From an uncultured archaeon (GTDB lineage Archaea > Halobacteriota > Methanosarcinia > Methanosarcinales > Methanoperedenaceae), in NCBI GenBank assembly GCA_902384525.1, contig CABMCA010000097.1, forward strand, positions 1 to 64,000: 64,000 bases of DNA, given 5' to 3'. The translations under genes and the position numbers were made by a program. A model generated the notes under the pieces. It worked only from the letters and a program-made list of their open reading frames with translations, did no database searches and had not been told where the DNA came from. Positions 8,331 to 18,750 of this stretch are shown here, in pieces; positions within the stretch are counted from its first letter, which is position 1; each line of letters starts with the position of its first letter.

Positions 8331-8362
8331 TGTTCCAAATTTGAACGGTGGTACCTATTTCC

Positions 8363-9109
8363 TTATACCCTCACCCTCTCCCCACACTCATTTCTCCTGT
8401 AAACCCCGAACTCGCTGTTCTTTAAAACCTCCCCTCCGAACACAGGCCCATCCTTGCATACACGCAGGCCATCCACACAGCATGCCCCACAAATCCCGAT
8501 GCCGCATTTGATATAGCGGTGGAGGCTGAATTGTGCTTTTCCAGGCTCGACTTTATCAAGGACTTTTTTCATCATGATTTCAGGGCCGCAGCAATATATC
8601 CGGTCATAACTTTCCTGCTCCGGGATCAATTGGGTCACATATCCATGTATTCCTTCTGATCCGTCATCTGTCGCGATCATCACCGATCCTGCGGCTTCAA
8701 AGCGTTCCCTGAATACCAGTTCTTCCTTTGTTTTTGCGCCAAGTAGCGTTGTGACTTTTATTCCCTGTGAACTTGCTTTTTCAGCAAGAGGCGAAAGCGG
8801 TGCAGCCCCAACCCCGCCTGCAATCAGCAAAATATGATCTCCCTTTAATTCAAAGCCGTTACCAGAAGGTCCGCGGATGCCAATTGAGTCGCCTTCACCA
8901 AGTTTGAACAATGCTGATGTTGCAGTCCCTACTTTCTGGACAGTTATCGCATTATTATATGAGAGCGCCATCGGGATTTCATCCACACCGCGTATCCACG
9001 CCATCACGAACTGGCCAGGCTCCGGTTTAAAAGAAGTGTCAAAGAAAAAAGTCCTTACCGTTGGCGTTTCTTCCACTACCTTTGTTATCACGGCATTCAC
9101 AGGTTTCAT
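8363..9109 (-). CDS. pyrK: Dihydroorotate dehydrogenase electron transfer subunit
   Basis: [57 protein letters not shown]. Confidence 0.92.
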   Translation of the reverse strand: MKPVNAVITKVVEETPTVRTFFFDTSFKPEPGQFVMAWIRGVDEIPMALSYNNAITVQKVGTATSALFKLGEGDSIGIRGPSGNGFELKGDHILLIAGGVGAAPLSPLAEKASSQGIKVTTLLGAKTKEELVFRERFEAAGSVMIATDDGSEGIHGYVTQLIPEQESYDRIYCCGPEIMMKKVLDKVEPGKAQFSLHRYIKCGIGICGACCVDGLRVCKDGPVFGGEVLKNSEFGVYRRNECGERVRV

Positions 9110-9996
9110 ATTTTATGCGCCATCCCATAGATTTCATTGAATGTCCATTCTTTTTCCGCCAGGAATGCTTCCATATCCTTTGATATATATTTGAAAATAT
9201 TGATGTTATTCCCGACAGCAGAGCCAATTTCGACTGCAAGGGCTCCTGCCATTATGAATTCCACTGCATCCTTCCAGTCAGATATCCCGCCAACGCCAAT
9301 CACGGGTATATCAAGAGCATCATAAAGATCATAAACACACTTTATTGCAGCTGGCTTTATTGCGCGCCCGGAAAGTCCCCCGAACCTGTTTCCCAGTACA
9401 GGATAACCACTTTCGATATCTATTGCCATCCCCCTCACAGTATTTATCGCAACAACTGCATCAGCCCCCCCTCTCTGGGCTGCCAGTCCAATAATTTTTA
9501 TATCTGTGACATTGGGCGTTAATTTTACCCAGACCGGCGCATCAGTTGCAGTTTTTACTGCCGCCGTGATATCTTCCACAAGAGCCGGGTCCGTACCGAT
9601 ATCGGCGCCAAACCCGTGAGCATGCGGACAGCTTACGTTCAGCTCAAACGCATCAGCATCCAGTGTTCCTGCTATTTCTAAAAAATCAAGAGCGCATCCC
9701 CCGAAAATACTTGCGATTACGGGCACACCCGAATCCTGCGCAATATCAATTTCCTGCTGGAAATTCTTATAAGAAGGATTTGGAAGACCCATTGCGTTCA
9801 GGTAACCGCAATCAACTTCAACCATGCTCGGATTAGCGTGCCCGGTTTTTGGCTCGACCCCCAGGGATTTTGTGACGACTGCGGCTGCTCCATTATCCGC
9901 GATCCGCTTTAGTGAGCTGCCTGTTGTCCCCATGACCCCTGCTGCAAGAAGTAGCGGATTTTTTAGTTTCAGTCCTGTTAGAGTTAGTGAGAGCAT
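9106..9996 (-). CDS. pyrD: Dihydroorotate dehydrogenase catalytic subunit
   Basis: [56 protein letters not shown]. Confidence 0.94.
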   Translation of the reverse strand: MLSLTLTGLKLKNPLLLAAGVMGTTGSSLKRIADNGAAAVVTKSLGVEPKTGHANPSMVEVDCGYLNAMGLPNPSYKNFQQEIDIAQDSGVPVIASIFGGCALDFLEIAGTLDADAFELNVSCPHAHGFGADIGTDPALVEDITAAVKTATDAPVWVKLTPNVTDIKIIGLAAQRGGADAVVAINTVRGMAIDIESGYPVLGNRFGGLSGRAIKPAAIKCVYDLYDALDIPVIGVGGISDWKDAVEFIMAGALAVEIGSAVGNNINIFKYISKDMEAFLAEKEWTFNEIYGMAHKI

Positions 9997-10097
9997 CAGG
10001 GCTATCCATGTTAAGACCGTACTTAGCTTTTTTTATTTGACTCACACATATTTTAAGGCCATGAAATTGATATCTATGTTCATTAAAATTATATAAT

Positions 10098-10889
10098 GTG
10101 AAAAACAATATCAAATACATAATAATTTTAGTCATATTAACATTTATCATTAACCAGGTATCTGCCGCTGAAGTAAAGATCAGTCCAGTGAACCAGACAG
10201 TAATTCAAGGTGACATATTTAATTTGAATGTATCTATTGACCCTTCTGGTGCAGAAATTGCCGGTTGGCAGTTAAATGTCGAATTTAACAATTCCATGCT
10301 TTCCTTAAATAATGTCATAGAAGGAGAGTTTTTTAAACAAACCGGAGCCGGTACATTATTCAACAAGGTTATATTAAATAATTCAGATGTTACATCAATA
10401 AATGTTTACAGCGCTATTCTTGGTCCTTATAAAGTATCCACTCCCGGAACATTTATGATTATCAACTTTACTACTATAGGTTCGCAAGAACAGACCGGAA
10501 TATATCTTTCCAATGTACAGATTGTTGATCAGGCCGGGAATTACGTACCTGTTAATGTAATTAATGGAAGTGTAAATATCAACAGATTTTCTAATATACT
10601 TCCATTGGTGAGATATATCAATGGTACAGTACTTGACAGCGTCACTAAAGCAGGTATCATCGGTGTGAACATATTCACCAACACCAGCATTTCAACAACT
10701 ACTGATGCATCAGGATTCTATTCGCTTGCTGTTCCTGATGGTACATATGATCTTACGGTTGAATCCGGTCCGAAATATTATTCGAATAGTACCACAATCT
10801 CAACAACTTCAAGCGCTGTTGTTATGCAGGATATTGAACTTGTTAAGAAGCCGACAGGAACTATAACCGGAGTTGTTACACATAATTAA
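10098..10889 (+). CDS. Secreted cohesin-domain protein with carboxypeptidase-regulatory-like domain; probably 3'-truncated
   Basis: Signal peptide, VKISPVNQTVIQGDIFNLNVSIDPSGAEIAGWQLNVEFNNSMLSLNNVIEGEFFK cohesin-like; GTVLDSVTKAGIIGVNIFTNTSISTTTDASGFYSLAVPDGTYDLTVES; ends abruptly at GTITGVVTHN*. Confidence 0.75.
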   Translation: MKNNIKYIIILVILTFIINQVSAAEVKISPVNQTVIQGDIFNLNVSIDPSGAEIAGWQLNVEFNNSMLSLNNVIEGEFFKQTGAGTLFNKVILNNSDVTSINVYSAILGPYKVSTPGTFMIINFTTIGSQEQTGIYLSNVQIVDQAGNYVPVNVINGSVNINRFSNILPLVRYINGTVLDSVTKAGIIGVNIFTNTSISTTTDASGFYSLAVPDGTYDLTVESGPKYYSNSTTISTTSSAVVMQDIELVKKPTGTITGVVTHN

Positions 10890-10933
10890 CGATGGAACGG
10901 AACAAGAGCCTGGGCGCGATTTGATGTTGATGT

Positions 10934-11140
10934 TTACCATCCTCGCTCAAGCTGGATCGCCTTTGGCATGCAGTATGTTATGCATGTTGTGCATCCGATA
11001 CAGAAACTTTTATCCACGACTTCTGCCACAGTTTTACCATTTTTCTCAACAAGCCTGTAAATCCTTGGCCCTTTCGGGCAAACCCTTATACATTCCCCGC
11101 ATCCTGTGCATTTTTCATCATCAATGAATATATCTATCAT
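10934..11140 (-). CDS. 2[4Fe-4S] ferredoxin
   Basis: [12 protein letters not shown] and [13 protein letters not shown]. Confidence 0.88.
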   Translation of the reverse strand: MIDIFIDDEKCTGCGECIRVCPKGPRIYRLVEKNGKTVAEVVDKSFCIGCTTCITYCMPKAIQLERGW

Positions 11141-11184
11141 GTTTTCCAAACACATATATAAACAATAATACTAAATTAAAGCGC

Positions 11185-12291
11185 ATGTCTGGAAATACTT
11201 TTGGTACACTTTTTCGGATGACAACATGGGGTGAGAGCCACGGCCCTGCCGTAGGTGTTGTCGTTGACGGCTGCCCCGCCGGCCTTTTACTTGATGAGTC
11301 TGATATCCAGAAGGAATTAAACCGCAGGCGTCCAGGGCAAAGCGGTATAACAACCCCGCGCAAAGAAGATGATAAAGCAGAGATATTATCAGGAATATTT
11401 CTGGGGCATACCACAGGGGCGCCGATATCGATACTTGTGCGAAATAATGATGTCGATTCAAGCAAATATGAGGCTCTTCGTGATACTCCGCGGCCGGGAC
11501 ATGCGGATCTTACTTATGAATTAAAGTATGGATCCCGCGATTGGCGAGGAGGAGGAAGGTCATCAGCGCGTGAAACAATAGGACGTGTTGCAGCCGGCGC
11601 CATTGCAAAGAAAATCCTTGGTATGAATGGCGTTGAAGTGTTAGGTCATGTAGTTGAAATCGGGGGTATTCGCGCAAAGACTGTGGATGTTGAACAAATC
11701 CGTGAAAATACGGAGAAAAACCCTGTCAGGTGTGCGGATATGGATGCTGCATTGCAAATGGAAGCAATGATCCATGCCGCCAGAAGCGAAGGCGATAGTG
11801 TAGGCGGGATCGTTGAAATTATTGGCCTTGGAGTCCCTTCTGGCGTGGGTGAGTCGGTATTTGATAAGCTCAGCGCTGAACTTGCAAAGGGATTAATGAG
11901 CATAGGCGCTGTGAAAGGCATAGAAATAGGCATGGGATTTAAGAGTTCAATTATGAGAGGCAGCCAGATGAATGATCCGATCGGAATGCAGGATGGTAAA
12001 CCAAAGCCTCTTACAAATAATGCAGGCGGTATCCTTGGAGGCATCAGCAATGGTGAACCAATAATTTGCAGGATCGCAGTAAAGCCCACGCCATCGATCT
12101 CAAAAGAACAGTGCACAGTAGACCTTAAGGCTATGAAGGATACCCGGATAAAGATAACAGGCCGCCATGACCCATCCATCCCGCCGCGCATAGTGCCAGT
12201 CGCTGAGGCGATGATGGCGCTTGTGCTTGTTGATATGATGATGAGAGGCGGGTTCATAAGAACATCAATTGTAGGAGATATCTATTCATGA
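11185..12291 (+). CDS. aroC: Chorismate synthase
   Basis: [62 protein letters not shown]. Confidence 0.97.
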   Translation: MSGNTFGTLFRMTTWGESHGPAVGVVVDGCPAGLLLDESDIQKELNRRRPGQSGITTPRKEDDKAEILSGIFLGHTTGAPISILVRNNDVDSSKYEALRDTPRPGHADLTYELKYGSRDWRGGGRSSARETIGRVAAGAIAKKILGMNGVEVLGHVVEIGGIRAKTVDVEQIRENTEKNPVRCADMDAALQMEAMIHAARSEGDSVGGIVEIIGLGVPSGVGESVFDKLSAELAKGLMSIGAVKGIEIGMGFKSSIMRGSQMNDPIGMQDGKPKPLTNNAGGILGGISNGEPIICRIAVKPTPSISKEQCTVDLKAMKDTRIKITGRHDPSIPPRIVPVAEAMMALVLVDMMMRGGFIRTSIVGDIYS

Positions 12292-13904
12292 AATTCAATC
12301 CCGATGAGATAAAAGAAGCAACAAAAAGAGATTTTGACGCAGCCTGGAACGAAGGAAAAAAATACGTTCCAACCCTTGGCATCAATGAAAAATACCCGCG
12401 CATGTCCCTGAAATACGGTAAACCGCATCCTGTTTTTGACACCATCCAGCGCCTTCGCGATGCCTATATGAGAATGGGTTTTGAAGAATTCATGAACCCT
12501 ATCATAGTGGAAGACAGGGATATCCATAAACAGTTCGGATACGAAGCTCTTGCAGTTCTTGACCGCTGCTTTTACATCGGTGGCCTCCCAAGACCAAACG
12601 TGGGAATATCCGATGAAAGAATAATCCAGATAAAAAATATCCTGGGAGACATTGGTGATGAGGGCGTTGAAAAGATAAGGCTGATCCTTCATTCCTACAA
12701 GAAAGGTGAAATTGAAGGTGATGACCTTGTTCCCGAAATGGCCTCAGGATTAAAAGTTGCGGATTCCAAAGTTGCCGTAATGATAGACCATGTATTCCCT
12801 GAATTCAAGTCACTTGTTCCCGTATCTTCACAGAATACACTTCGAAGCCATATGACGTCAGGCTGGTTCATAAGTCTTGGCGAAATGTATGAGTACCGGA
12901 AAGTGCCGCTCCGGCTTTTTTCCGTGGACAGGGTATTCAGGCGCGAGCAGGCCGAAGATGCCACACGACTTATGGCATATTATTCGGCATCATGTGTCAT
13001 TATGGATGAGAATGTCAGCGTAGAGGATGGAAAGGCTGTGGCTGCGGGGCTTCTGTCTCAATTTGGTTTTTCTAATTTCACTTTCAGGCCCGATGAGAAG
13101 CGGAGTAAATATTATGTGCCTGATACCCAGACCGAAGTTTTTGCCTATCATCCGAAGCTTGTGGGTTCAAAGACAAAATACAAGGACGGCTGGGTTGAAG
13201 TCGCAACATTCGGGATTTATTCGCCATCTGCCCTCTCACAGTACAATATACCATATCCTGTGATGAACCTGGGGATGGGGGTTGAGCGCCTCGCAATGAT
13301 ACTGCATGATTCTACGGATGTCCGCGCTTTGACATATCCGCAGTTCCAGTACAAGACCAATTGGGTCATGTCAGATAGCGAAATAGCATCAATGATATTT
13401 GTCGAAGATGTGCCTGTTACTGAAACAGGAAAAGAGATACAGGCTGCGATCGTCAGGACTTGTGAGCAGTATGGGAATACCGTAAGCCCCTGTGAACTCA
13501 CGGCATGGGAAGGGGAGTTGTCAGGGAAGAATATCCTGGTCAAGGTCATTGAGCCCGAGGAAAATACAAAGCTGTGTGGACCTGCTGCGATGAACGAGGT
13601 CATTTCTTACAGGAACGACATACTTGGACTGCCCAGGACTTCAAAGTGGAGTGAGGCATTCAAGAACGGTGTCAGTTCCGGCATAAGATATATTGATGCA
13701 TTCGCGGCACGCTGCGCAAAAGAGATAGAGGAAGCTGCAAAGAATGGAAGCGGCTGCGAAATAAGAGCCAGGATCATCAAAGTGCCCTCGGAGATCAATA
13801 TCATGATAGATCCCATAGTACAGCGGTATATCACAGGATTACAGAAAAAAATAGATACAAGAGGACCTGTATTTACAACTGTCAGGATGGAGATCGTATC
13901 TTGA
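12288..13904 (+). CDS. sepS: O-phosphoseryl-tRNA(Cys) synthetase
   Basis: Class II aaRS motifs ([56 protein letters not shown]); 538 aa typical of SepRS. Confidence 0.93.
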   Translation: MKFNPDEIKEATKRDFDAAWNEGKKYVPTLGINEKYPRMSLKYGKPHPVFDTIQRLRDAYMRMGFEEFMNPIIVEDRDIHKQFGYEALAVLDRCFYIGGLPRPNVGISDERIIQIKNILGDIGDEGVEKIRLILHSYKKGEIEGDDLVPEMASGLKVADSKVAVMIDHVFPEFKSLVPVSSQNTLRSHMTSGWFISLGEMYEYRKVPLRLFSVDRVFRREQAEDATRLMAYYSASCVIMDENVSVEDGKAVAAGLLSQFGFSNFTFRPDEKRSKYYVPDTQTEVFAYHPKLVGSKTKYKDGWVEVATFGIYSPSALSQYNIPYPVMNLGMGVERLAMILHDSTDVRALTYPQFQYKTNWVMSDSEIASMIFVEDVPVTETGKEIQAAIVRTCEQYGNTVSPCELTAWEGELSGKNILVKVIEPEENTKLCGPAAMNEVISYRNDILGLPRTSKWSEAFKNGVSSGIRYIDAFAARCAKEIEEAAKNGSGCEIRARIIKVPSEINIMIDPIVQRYITGLQKKIDTRGPVFTTVRMEIVS

Positions 13905-14461
13905 AATTAAGAGCTGAACCTTATACTTTAGAGTTACGTCATGATATGAAGGATTCAGAACAGGATTTGCGGCGCAATTTAAATCTTGATTGGTGCGATG
14001 CAGTATTATTTAATGTTGTTGCGATGGAGAATAAACAACTAAAAGAATATGATGCTATTCTATGGAACGAGAAAGAAAAAGCTATTTTATTCATAGAATA
14101 TAAAAACACGATTTCAAGTTACCAAGATTTAAGAAAACGGGATGCACAGCAGAAAAAAGCTTATGCTCACAACATAGCAAGAGCATTCGGTTTTTCAAAA
14201 TATAATTTTGTCATTACAGTCAATGGTATCGAACCGAACCTAGAAAAAGAAAAGGGGGAGGCTGATGTTATTTCGATTAAAAAACTAAGAGAATATATGA
14301 TTGACCCAGAATCATTCGAATCCACTCTAATCGAACTTGATTATGTAAATAGGCTATTAAATAAATATGATCGCGAAGAAAATATTGTTGATTTAAAGAA
14401 AGAACAAGTTATTATAGAATTAAAAGATTTACGTAGCATGATTGAGCAGGTGAATAAATGA
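13901..14461 (+). CDS. Putative PD-(D/E)XK nuclease-like protein
   Basis: EYDAILWNEKEKAILFIEYKN resembles D-x(n)-ExK; TTG start overlaps the sepS stop. Confidence 0.5.
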   Translation: MKLRAEPYTLELRHDMKDSEQDLRRNLNLDWCDAVLFNVVAMENKQLKEYDAILWNEKEKAILFIEYKNTISSYQDLRKRDAQQKKAYAHNIARAFGFSKYNFVITVNGIEPNLEKEKGEADVISIKKLREYMIDPESFESTLIELDYVNRLLNKYDREENIVDLKKEQVIIELKDLRSMIEQVNK

Positions 14462-15309
14462 AGCAAGCTGGATATGCTTACGCATATGGAGCAGGAACAA
14501 TAATCAACGCTATTTCCACATGGAAAGGCGCTGCATTTGGTATTGACTTAAAAACCGAAGCTGAGGTAATACTTACCGATGGTAAGAAAATAACCGGCTA
14601 CATGGAAGAAGGCGGGGACACAACCCTTATCGAGCGCAGTGTTGAACTTACACTTTCGCGCTTTGGTTCTAAAACCGGTGCCAAAGTGGCAACAAAATCC
14701 CAGATACCCATAGCAAGCGGGCTTAAGAGCTCAAGTGCAGCCGCAAATGCAACTGTTCTTGCCACTCTTGATGCGCTTGGCGAAAAGCTTGAACCTCTCG
14801 AAGTGATCAAAATTGGTGTGCAGGCCGCGCTTGATGCCAAAGTCACCATAACAGGGGCTTTTGACGATGCCTGCGCCTCTATGCTTGGTGGATTCGTGAT
14901 AACCGACAATAAGAAGAAAGAGCTCATCAAAAGAGAAGAGCGGGATTCACAGGTGCTGATACTGGCCCCCGAAAAAAAAGTGTTAAGCTCCGGGACAAAT
15001 GTATTGCGTTCACGGCTTATTGTCTAGTGGGTGGAAATGGCATATAAGGAAGCAATTGCGGGAAATTACGAGAAGGCCATGACCCTGAACGGTTTCCTGT
15101 ACTGCGCAGCCCTGGGATTTAGCACTGATCCCATGATGATGGCGCTTGAATTGGGTATTGATGGAGTAAGCTTATCAGGGACAGGACCTGCCTACACCGC
15201 ACTTGGAAGTCCTGAGTTGCTTGATAAGCTTGAACCCGTATGGGAGCGATTTGGCGGAAAAGTGATAAGGACTAAAGTCAATAATAGCGGTGGAAAAGCA
15301 TGCTGCTAA
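14458..15309 (+). CDS. Archaeal GHMP-family shikimate kinase interrupted by an in-frame TAG (15025-15027)
   Basis: Frame continues across the stop: ...TNVLRSRLIV*WVEMAYKEAIAGNYEKAMTLNGFLYCAALGF...LSGTGPAYTAL; motif IPIASGLKSSSAAANA. Confidence 0.85.
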
Positions 15310-15584
15310 TAGAAATAAGGGCAAAGATAGAAAAAATCGATGCACAGATATTGAGTCTTATCGACCAGCGAACTGCCCTTGCAAAGGATGTGCTTGATGC
15401 AAAAAAGGCAGAGTGTAAGCCGATCAATGATGTTGATCAAAACAAAGTGGTGCTGGAAAGGGTAGCGAACCTGGCGACTGAGAGGGGATTGGATGGGGAA
15501 GAAGTAAAAAAGATATTTGAGATATTGATCCGTATGAATATCGAGCGCCAGCATGGGATGAGAGGGGAAGGGAATTTGCCGTGA
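15300..15584 (+). CDS. Chorismate mutase (AroQ type)
   Basis: IRAKIEKIDAQILSLIDQRTALAKDVLDAK...VLERVANLATERGLD...IFEILIRMNIERQ. Confidence 0.88.
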   Translation: MLLIEIRAKIEKIDAQILSLIDQRTALAKDVLDAKKAECKPINDVDQNKVVLERVANLATERGLDGEEVKKIFEILIRMNIERQHGMRGEGNLP

Positions 15585-15615
15585 TTATCCATGCACTATA
15601 AAATCAAACTCTTTC

Positions 15616-16974
15616 CTAATTCCTCATGCTCGTAACAGGGCTTGGCATCCTTCCGCCTCGCAGGATAAAATCATGCGAACTGAAAGTGCTAATGTTCATC
15701 ACATAGGTCTCACCCAGAAGACCGCCAAAATTTACATAATCTCCTGCCTTCTTTCCCGGAACCGGAATTAACCTTACCCCGGTCGTCTTGTTATTGACCA
15801 CTCCTATCGCATGTTCATCTGCAATAATTGCTGATATTGTCTCTGCCTTTGTATCCCCGGGAATTGCGATCATATCAAGCCCGACAGAGCAAACTGCTGT
15901 CAGCGCCTCAAGCTTCTCGATTGAAAGCGCGCCAACCTTTACCGCCTCGTTCATGCAGGAATCCTCACTGACCGGGATGAAAGTGCCGCTTAAACCGCCA
16001 ACGTTCCCTGAGGCCATAGCGCCGCCTTTTTTCACTGCATCGATAAGAAGAGCAAGTGCAGCAGTGCTTCCCGGCGCTCCCATTTTCTCAACACCCATCA
16101 TTTCCACTATTCCTGCCACCGAATCTCCTACCTTTGTAGTTGAGGCAAGCGAGATATCCACGATCCCGAAAGGTACAGAAAGATTTTGCGCAAGTTCTCT
16201 TCCAATCAGCTCCCCGGCTCTTGTTATTTTAAATGTTGTCCGCTTTATGATCTCAGAAAGCTCGGTAAGGTCGCAGTCCCTGTTCTTTTCGACAACGCTT
16301 CGGACAACGCCAGGGCCGCTTATCCCGATATTTAGCGAAAAATCAGGTTCGCCCACACCATGGAAAGCCCCTGCCATGAATGGATTATCCTCAGGCGCAT
16401 TTGCAAAAACCACGAATTTGGCGCATCCGATGCCGTTCTCAGTTCTTTTTGCTGTTTCTTTTAAGATTTTCCCCAGCCTTATCACAGCATCCATATTCAT
16501 ACCCGAAACAGTTGAAGCCACGTTCAGGAAAGCACATACCCTATCCGTACTTGAGAGGACTTCAGGGAGCGAGTTTATGAGCCGCTCATCCGCCCGTGTC
16601 ATGCCTTTCTGGACAAGCGCGCCGAAGCCTCCGATAAAATCAATTCCCACATCCTTTGATGCTTTATCAAGGGTCTTTGCGATCTGATGAGGAGCATCAG
16701 ACTCGGCGCATGCTTCAATGATAAGTGAGACTGGAGTTACTGATATCCTTTTATTGATAATGGGAATACCGTATTTATCTTCAAGTTCCTGTGCTTCAAG
16801 GATAAGTCTTCGTCCATAGCCAGACACCCTGTCATATACGTTTTCCTTGAAAATATCAAGATCTGAATTGATACAATCCTTAAGGTTTATCCCCAGGGTC
16901 ACAGTCCTTATGTCAAAATTATGATAAAGGGTCATCTGGACTGTTTCCATTACTTCATCAAGAGAATATTCCAT
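15616..16974 (-). CDS. UPF0210/DUF711 (PFL family) protein
   Basis: FDIRTVTLGINLKDC, CAFLNVASTVSGMNMDAV, GVVRSVVE, SGTFIPVSEDSCM. Confidence 0.85.
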   Translation of the reverse strand: MEYSLDEVMETVQMTLYHNFDIRTVTLGINLKDCINSDLDIFKENVYDRVSGYGRRLILEAQELEDKYGIPIINKRISVTPVSLIIEACAESDAPHQIAKTLDKASKDVGIDFIGGFGALVQKGMTRADERLINSLPEVLSSTDRVCAFLNVASTVSGMNMDAVIRLGKILKETAKRTENGIGCAKFVVFANAPEDNPFMAGAFHGVGEPDFSLNIGISGPGVVRSVVEKNRDCDLTELSEIIKRTTFKITRAGELIGRELAQNLSVPFGIVDISLASTTKVGDSVAGIVEMMGVEKMGAPGSTAALALLIDAVKKGGAMASGNVGGLSGTFIPVSEDSCMNEAVKVGALSIEKLEALTAVCSVGLDMIAIPGDTKAETISAIIADEHAIGVVNNKTTGVRLIPVPGKKAGDYVNFGGLLGETYVMNISTFSSHDFILRGGRMPSPVTSMRN

Positions 16975-16977
16975 GTA

Positions 16978-17256
16978 CTACACCCTGTGCATGGTTTTGA
17001 AGATGTTCTCATGCTGGACCTGGATCTTTAAGTCCATCTCATCTTCTATTACTGAAAGTTCTTTTTTCAACTGGGTTATAGTGATAGGAGAATCAGTGAT
17101 ATCGGCAAGCAGTGTCATGACAAAATAGCCGCCCATTATTTTCTGATTTAAGTCTTCGATATTTATATTATGTGCAAAAACAGCATTTGAGATCCTCGCG
17201 ATTATTCCTTTCTGGTCTTTTCCGATCACTGTTATGAATACCTGTTCTTTTGTCAT
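16978..17256 (-). CDS. UPF0237 ACT-domain protein
   Basis: VFITVIGKDQKGIIARISNAVFAHNINIEDLNQKIMGGYFVMTLLADI; adjacent to UPF0210 as usual. Confidence 0.9.
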   Translation of the reverse strand: MTKEQVFITVIGKDQKGIIARISNAVFAHNINIEDLNQKIMGGYFVMTLLADITDSPITITQLKKELSVIEDEMDLKIQVQHENIFKTMHRV

Positions 17257-17394
17257 TGAGCCCCTCTAAGATTTAACTTCAATACTAATGATCTTTTTGT
17301 CTGTCCCCCTCAGAAAAAACTATATAACATGAGGAATATCCATATATATCATGATCATAATTATTAGTTCATAATTATCATACGAGGGCTGTTT

Positions 17395-18696
17395 ATGAAA
17401 ACAAAAGAGCTAAAAAAGTTGGATAGGTCAGGGGGGATTCAAGGATCTAATGAGAGTAAAAATATAATAAAGCTAATTCCACATATCGAAAAAATTATTG
17501 GTGATCGTGATTACGAATTGATGATCTCTGAGAGACCTCTACCTAAAGACACAAACAGGAAAGAATTAGCAGACAACGACCTTATCAAAGTCATAAACAT
17601 CACCAAAAGATTTGGTCAACCCTGTATCATAGTGGAGAAATTAAAAGAGCCTGATATAGAGTACGATATTGACATTGAAGATATCCTGGAACCAAAACCA
17701 ACGTCTCAAATTAGCAGATACGATCATATAAAGGGTGAAATAGAGAAAGAAAAACCGATTAAAATAGCGATCACAATCCCTGCCTACAATGAAGAGGACT
17801 GCATTGGAAAGGTCATCAGTGAAATACCCAGAAAAATAGAAGGGATAGATGAGATAGAGATAATCGTTATCAATGATGGCTCAAAAGACAGGACAGTTGA
17901 GGTGGCAAAGGAAGCAGGGGCTAATAAGATCGTCCATTTCTCCAGAAACAAAGGTCTTGCGATGGCCTTCAAGGAGGGATTGAATACTGCAATCGATAGC
18001 GGTGCCGACATTATCGTAAACATCGACGCGGACGGGCAGTACAACTCAACTGAGATACAAAAGCTGATCAAACCCATACTGGACGGAAAGGCCGAGATGG
18101 TGCTGGGCTCAAGATTTGCAGGCACGATAGAGCATATGGTGCCACAGAAGAGATGGGGGAACAGGCTTGCCACCTTTGTGGTCGGCTGGGCTGCGGGAAT
18201 GAATGTCTCAGACGCCCAGACAGGCTTTCGGGCTTTCTCAAGAGAAGCTGCGATGCGACTGTTCATCCATACCGGTTATACCTATACCCAGGAGATGATC
18301 ATCCAGGCAGTCCATAAAAGATTGAGTATTGTTGAGGTACCTGTTGAGTTCAGGAAAAGGAAGAACGGAGGATCAAGGCTGATCTCCACAGTATTCAAAT
18401 ATGCAACGCACTCGGCTTCTACGCTGATAAGGACTTATACTTATTACAACCCGCTGGGGACATTTTCTATGATAGGCGGTAGTTTATTCCTGCTTGGATT
18501 ATTATCCGGATTTCGTGTCCTGATACATTTCATTACTACCGGCATGGTCACTCCCTATCTGCCCACGGCGGTTCTGTCGTCTGTGCTTCTTATAATCGGG
18601 TTCCAGATCATAGTGATAGGATTGATAGCTGATATATCTCACCAGAACAGGCATATCATGGAGGAGATTTTATACAGGATGAGAAAAGGGGAGTAA
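17395..18696 (+). CDS. Family 2 glycosyltransferase (dolichol-phosphate mannosyltransferase-like) with N-terminal extension and C-terminal TM helices
   Basis: IAITIPAYNEEDCIGKVI, IVINDGSKDRT, NIDADGQYN, SDAQTGFRAF. Confidence 0.9.
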   Translation: MKTKELKKLDRSGGIQGSNESKNIIKLIPHIEKIIGDRDYELMISERPLPKDTNRKELADNDLIKVINITKRFGQPCIIVEKLKEPDIEYDIDIEDILEPKPTSQISRYDHIKGEIEKEKPIKIAITIPAYNEEDCIGKVISEIPRKIEGIDEIEIIVINDGSKDRTVEVAKEAGANKIVHFSRNKGLAMAFKEGLNTAIDSGADIIVNIDADGQYNSTEIQKLIKPILDGKAEMVLGSRFAGTIEHMVPQKRWGNRLATFVVGWAAGMNVSDAQTGFRAFSREAAMRLFIHTGYTYTQEMIIQAVHKRLSIVEVPVEFRKRKNGGSRLISTVFKYATHSASTLIRTYTYYNPLGTFSMIGGSLFLLGLLSGFRVLIHFITTGMVTPYLPTAVLSSVLLIIGFQIIVIGLIADISHQNRHIMEEILYRMRKGE

Positions 18697-18699
18697 ACG

Positions 18700-18747
18700 G
18701 TGAAGACACTTGTACTAAGCGGCGGCAAAGGAACCAGATTAATTTGA
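18700..18747 (+). pseudogene. N-terminal stub of a sugar-phosphate nucleotidyltransferase
   Basis: GTG AAG ACA CTT GTA CTA AGC GGC GGC AAA GGA ACC AGA TTA ATT TGA = (M)KTLVLSGGKGTRLI*, an NTP_transferase N-terminal signature ending at 15 codons. Confidence 0.7.
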
Positions 18748-18750
18748 ATA

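Noticed and set aside
14458-15309. Genome-wide reassignment of TAG as a sense codon
   Set aside because: Other ORFs in the window end sensibly at TAG (30379-30381, 52869-52871).
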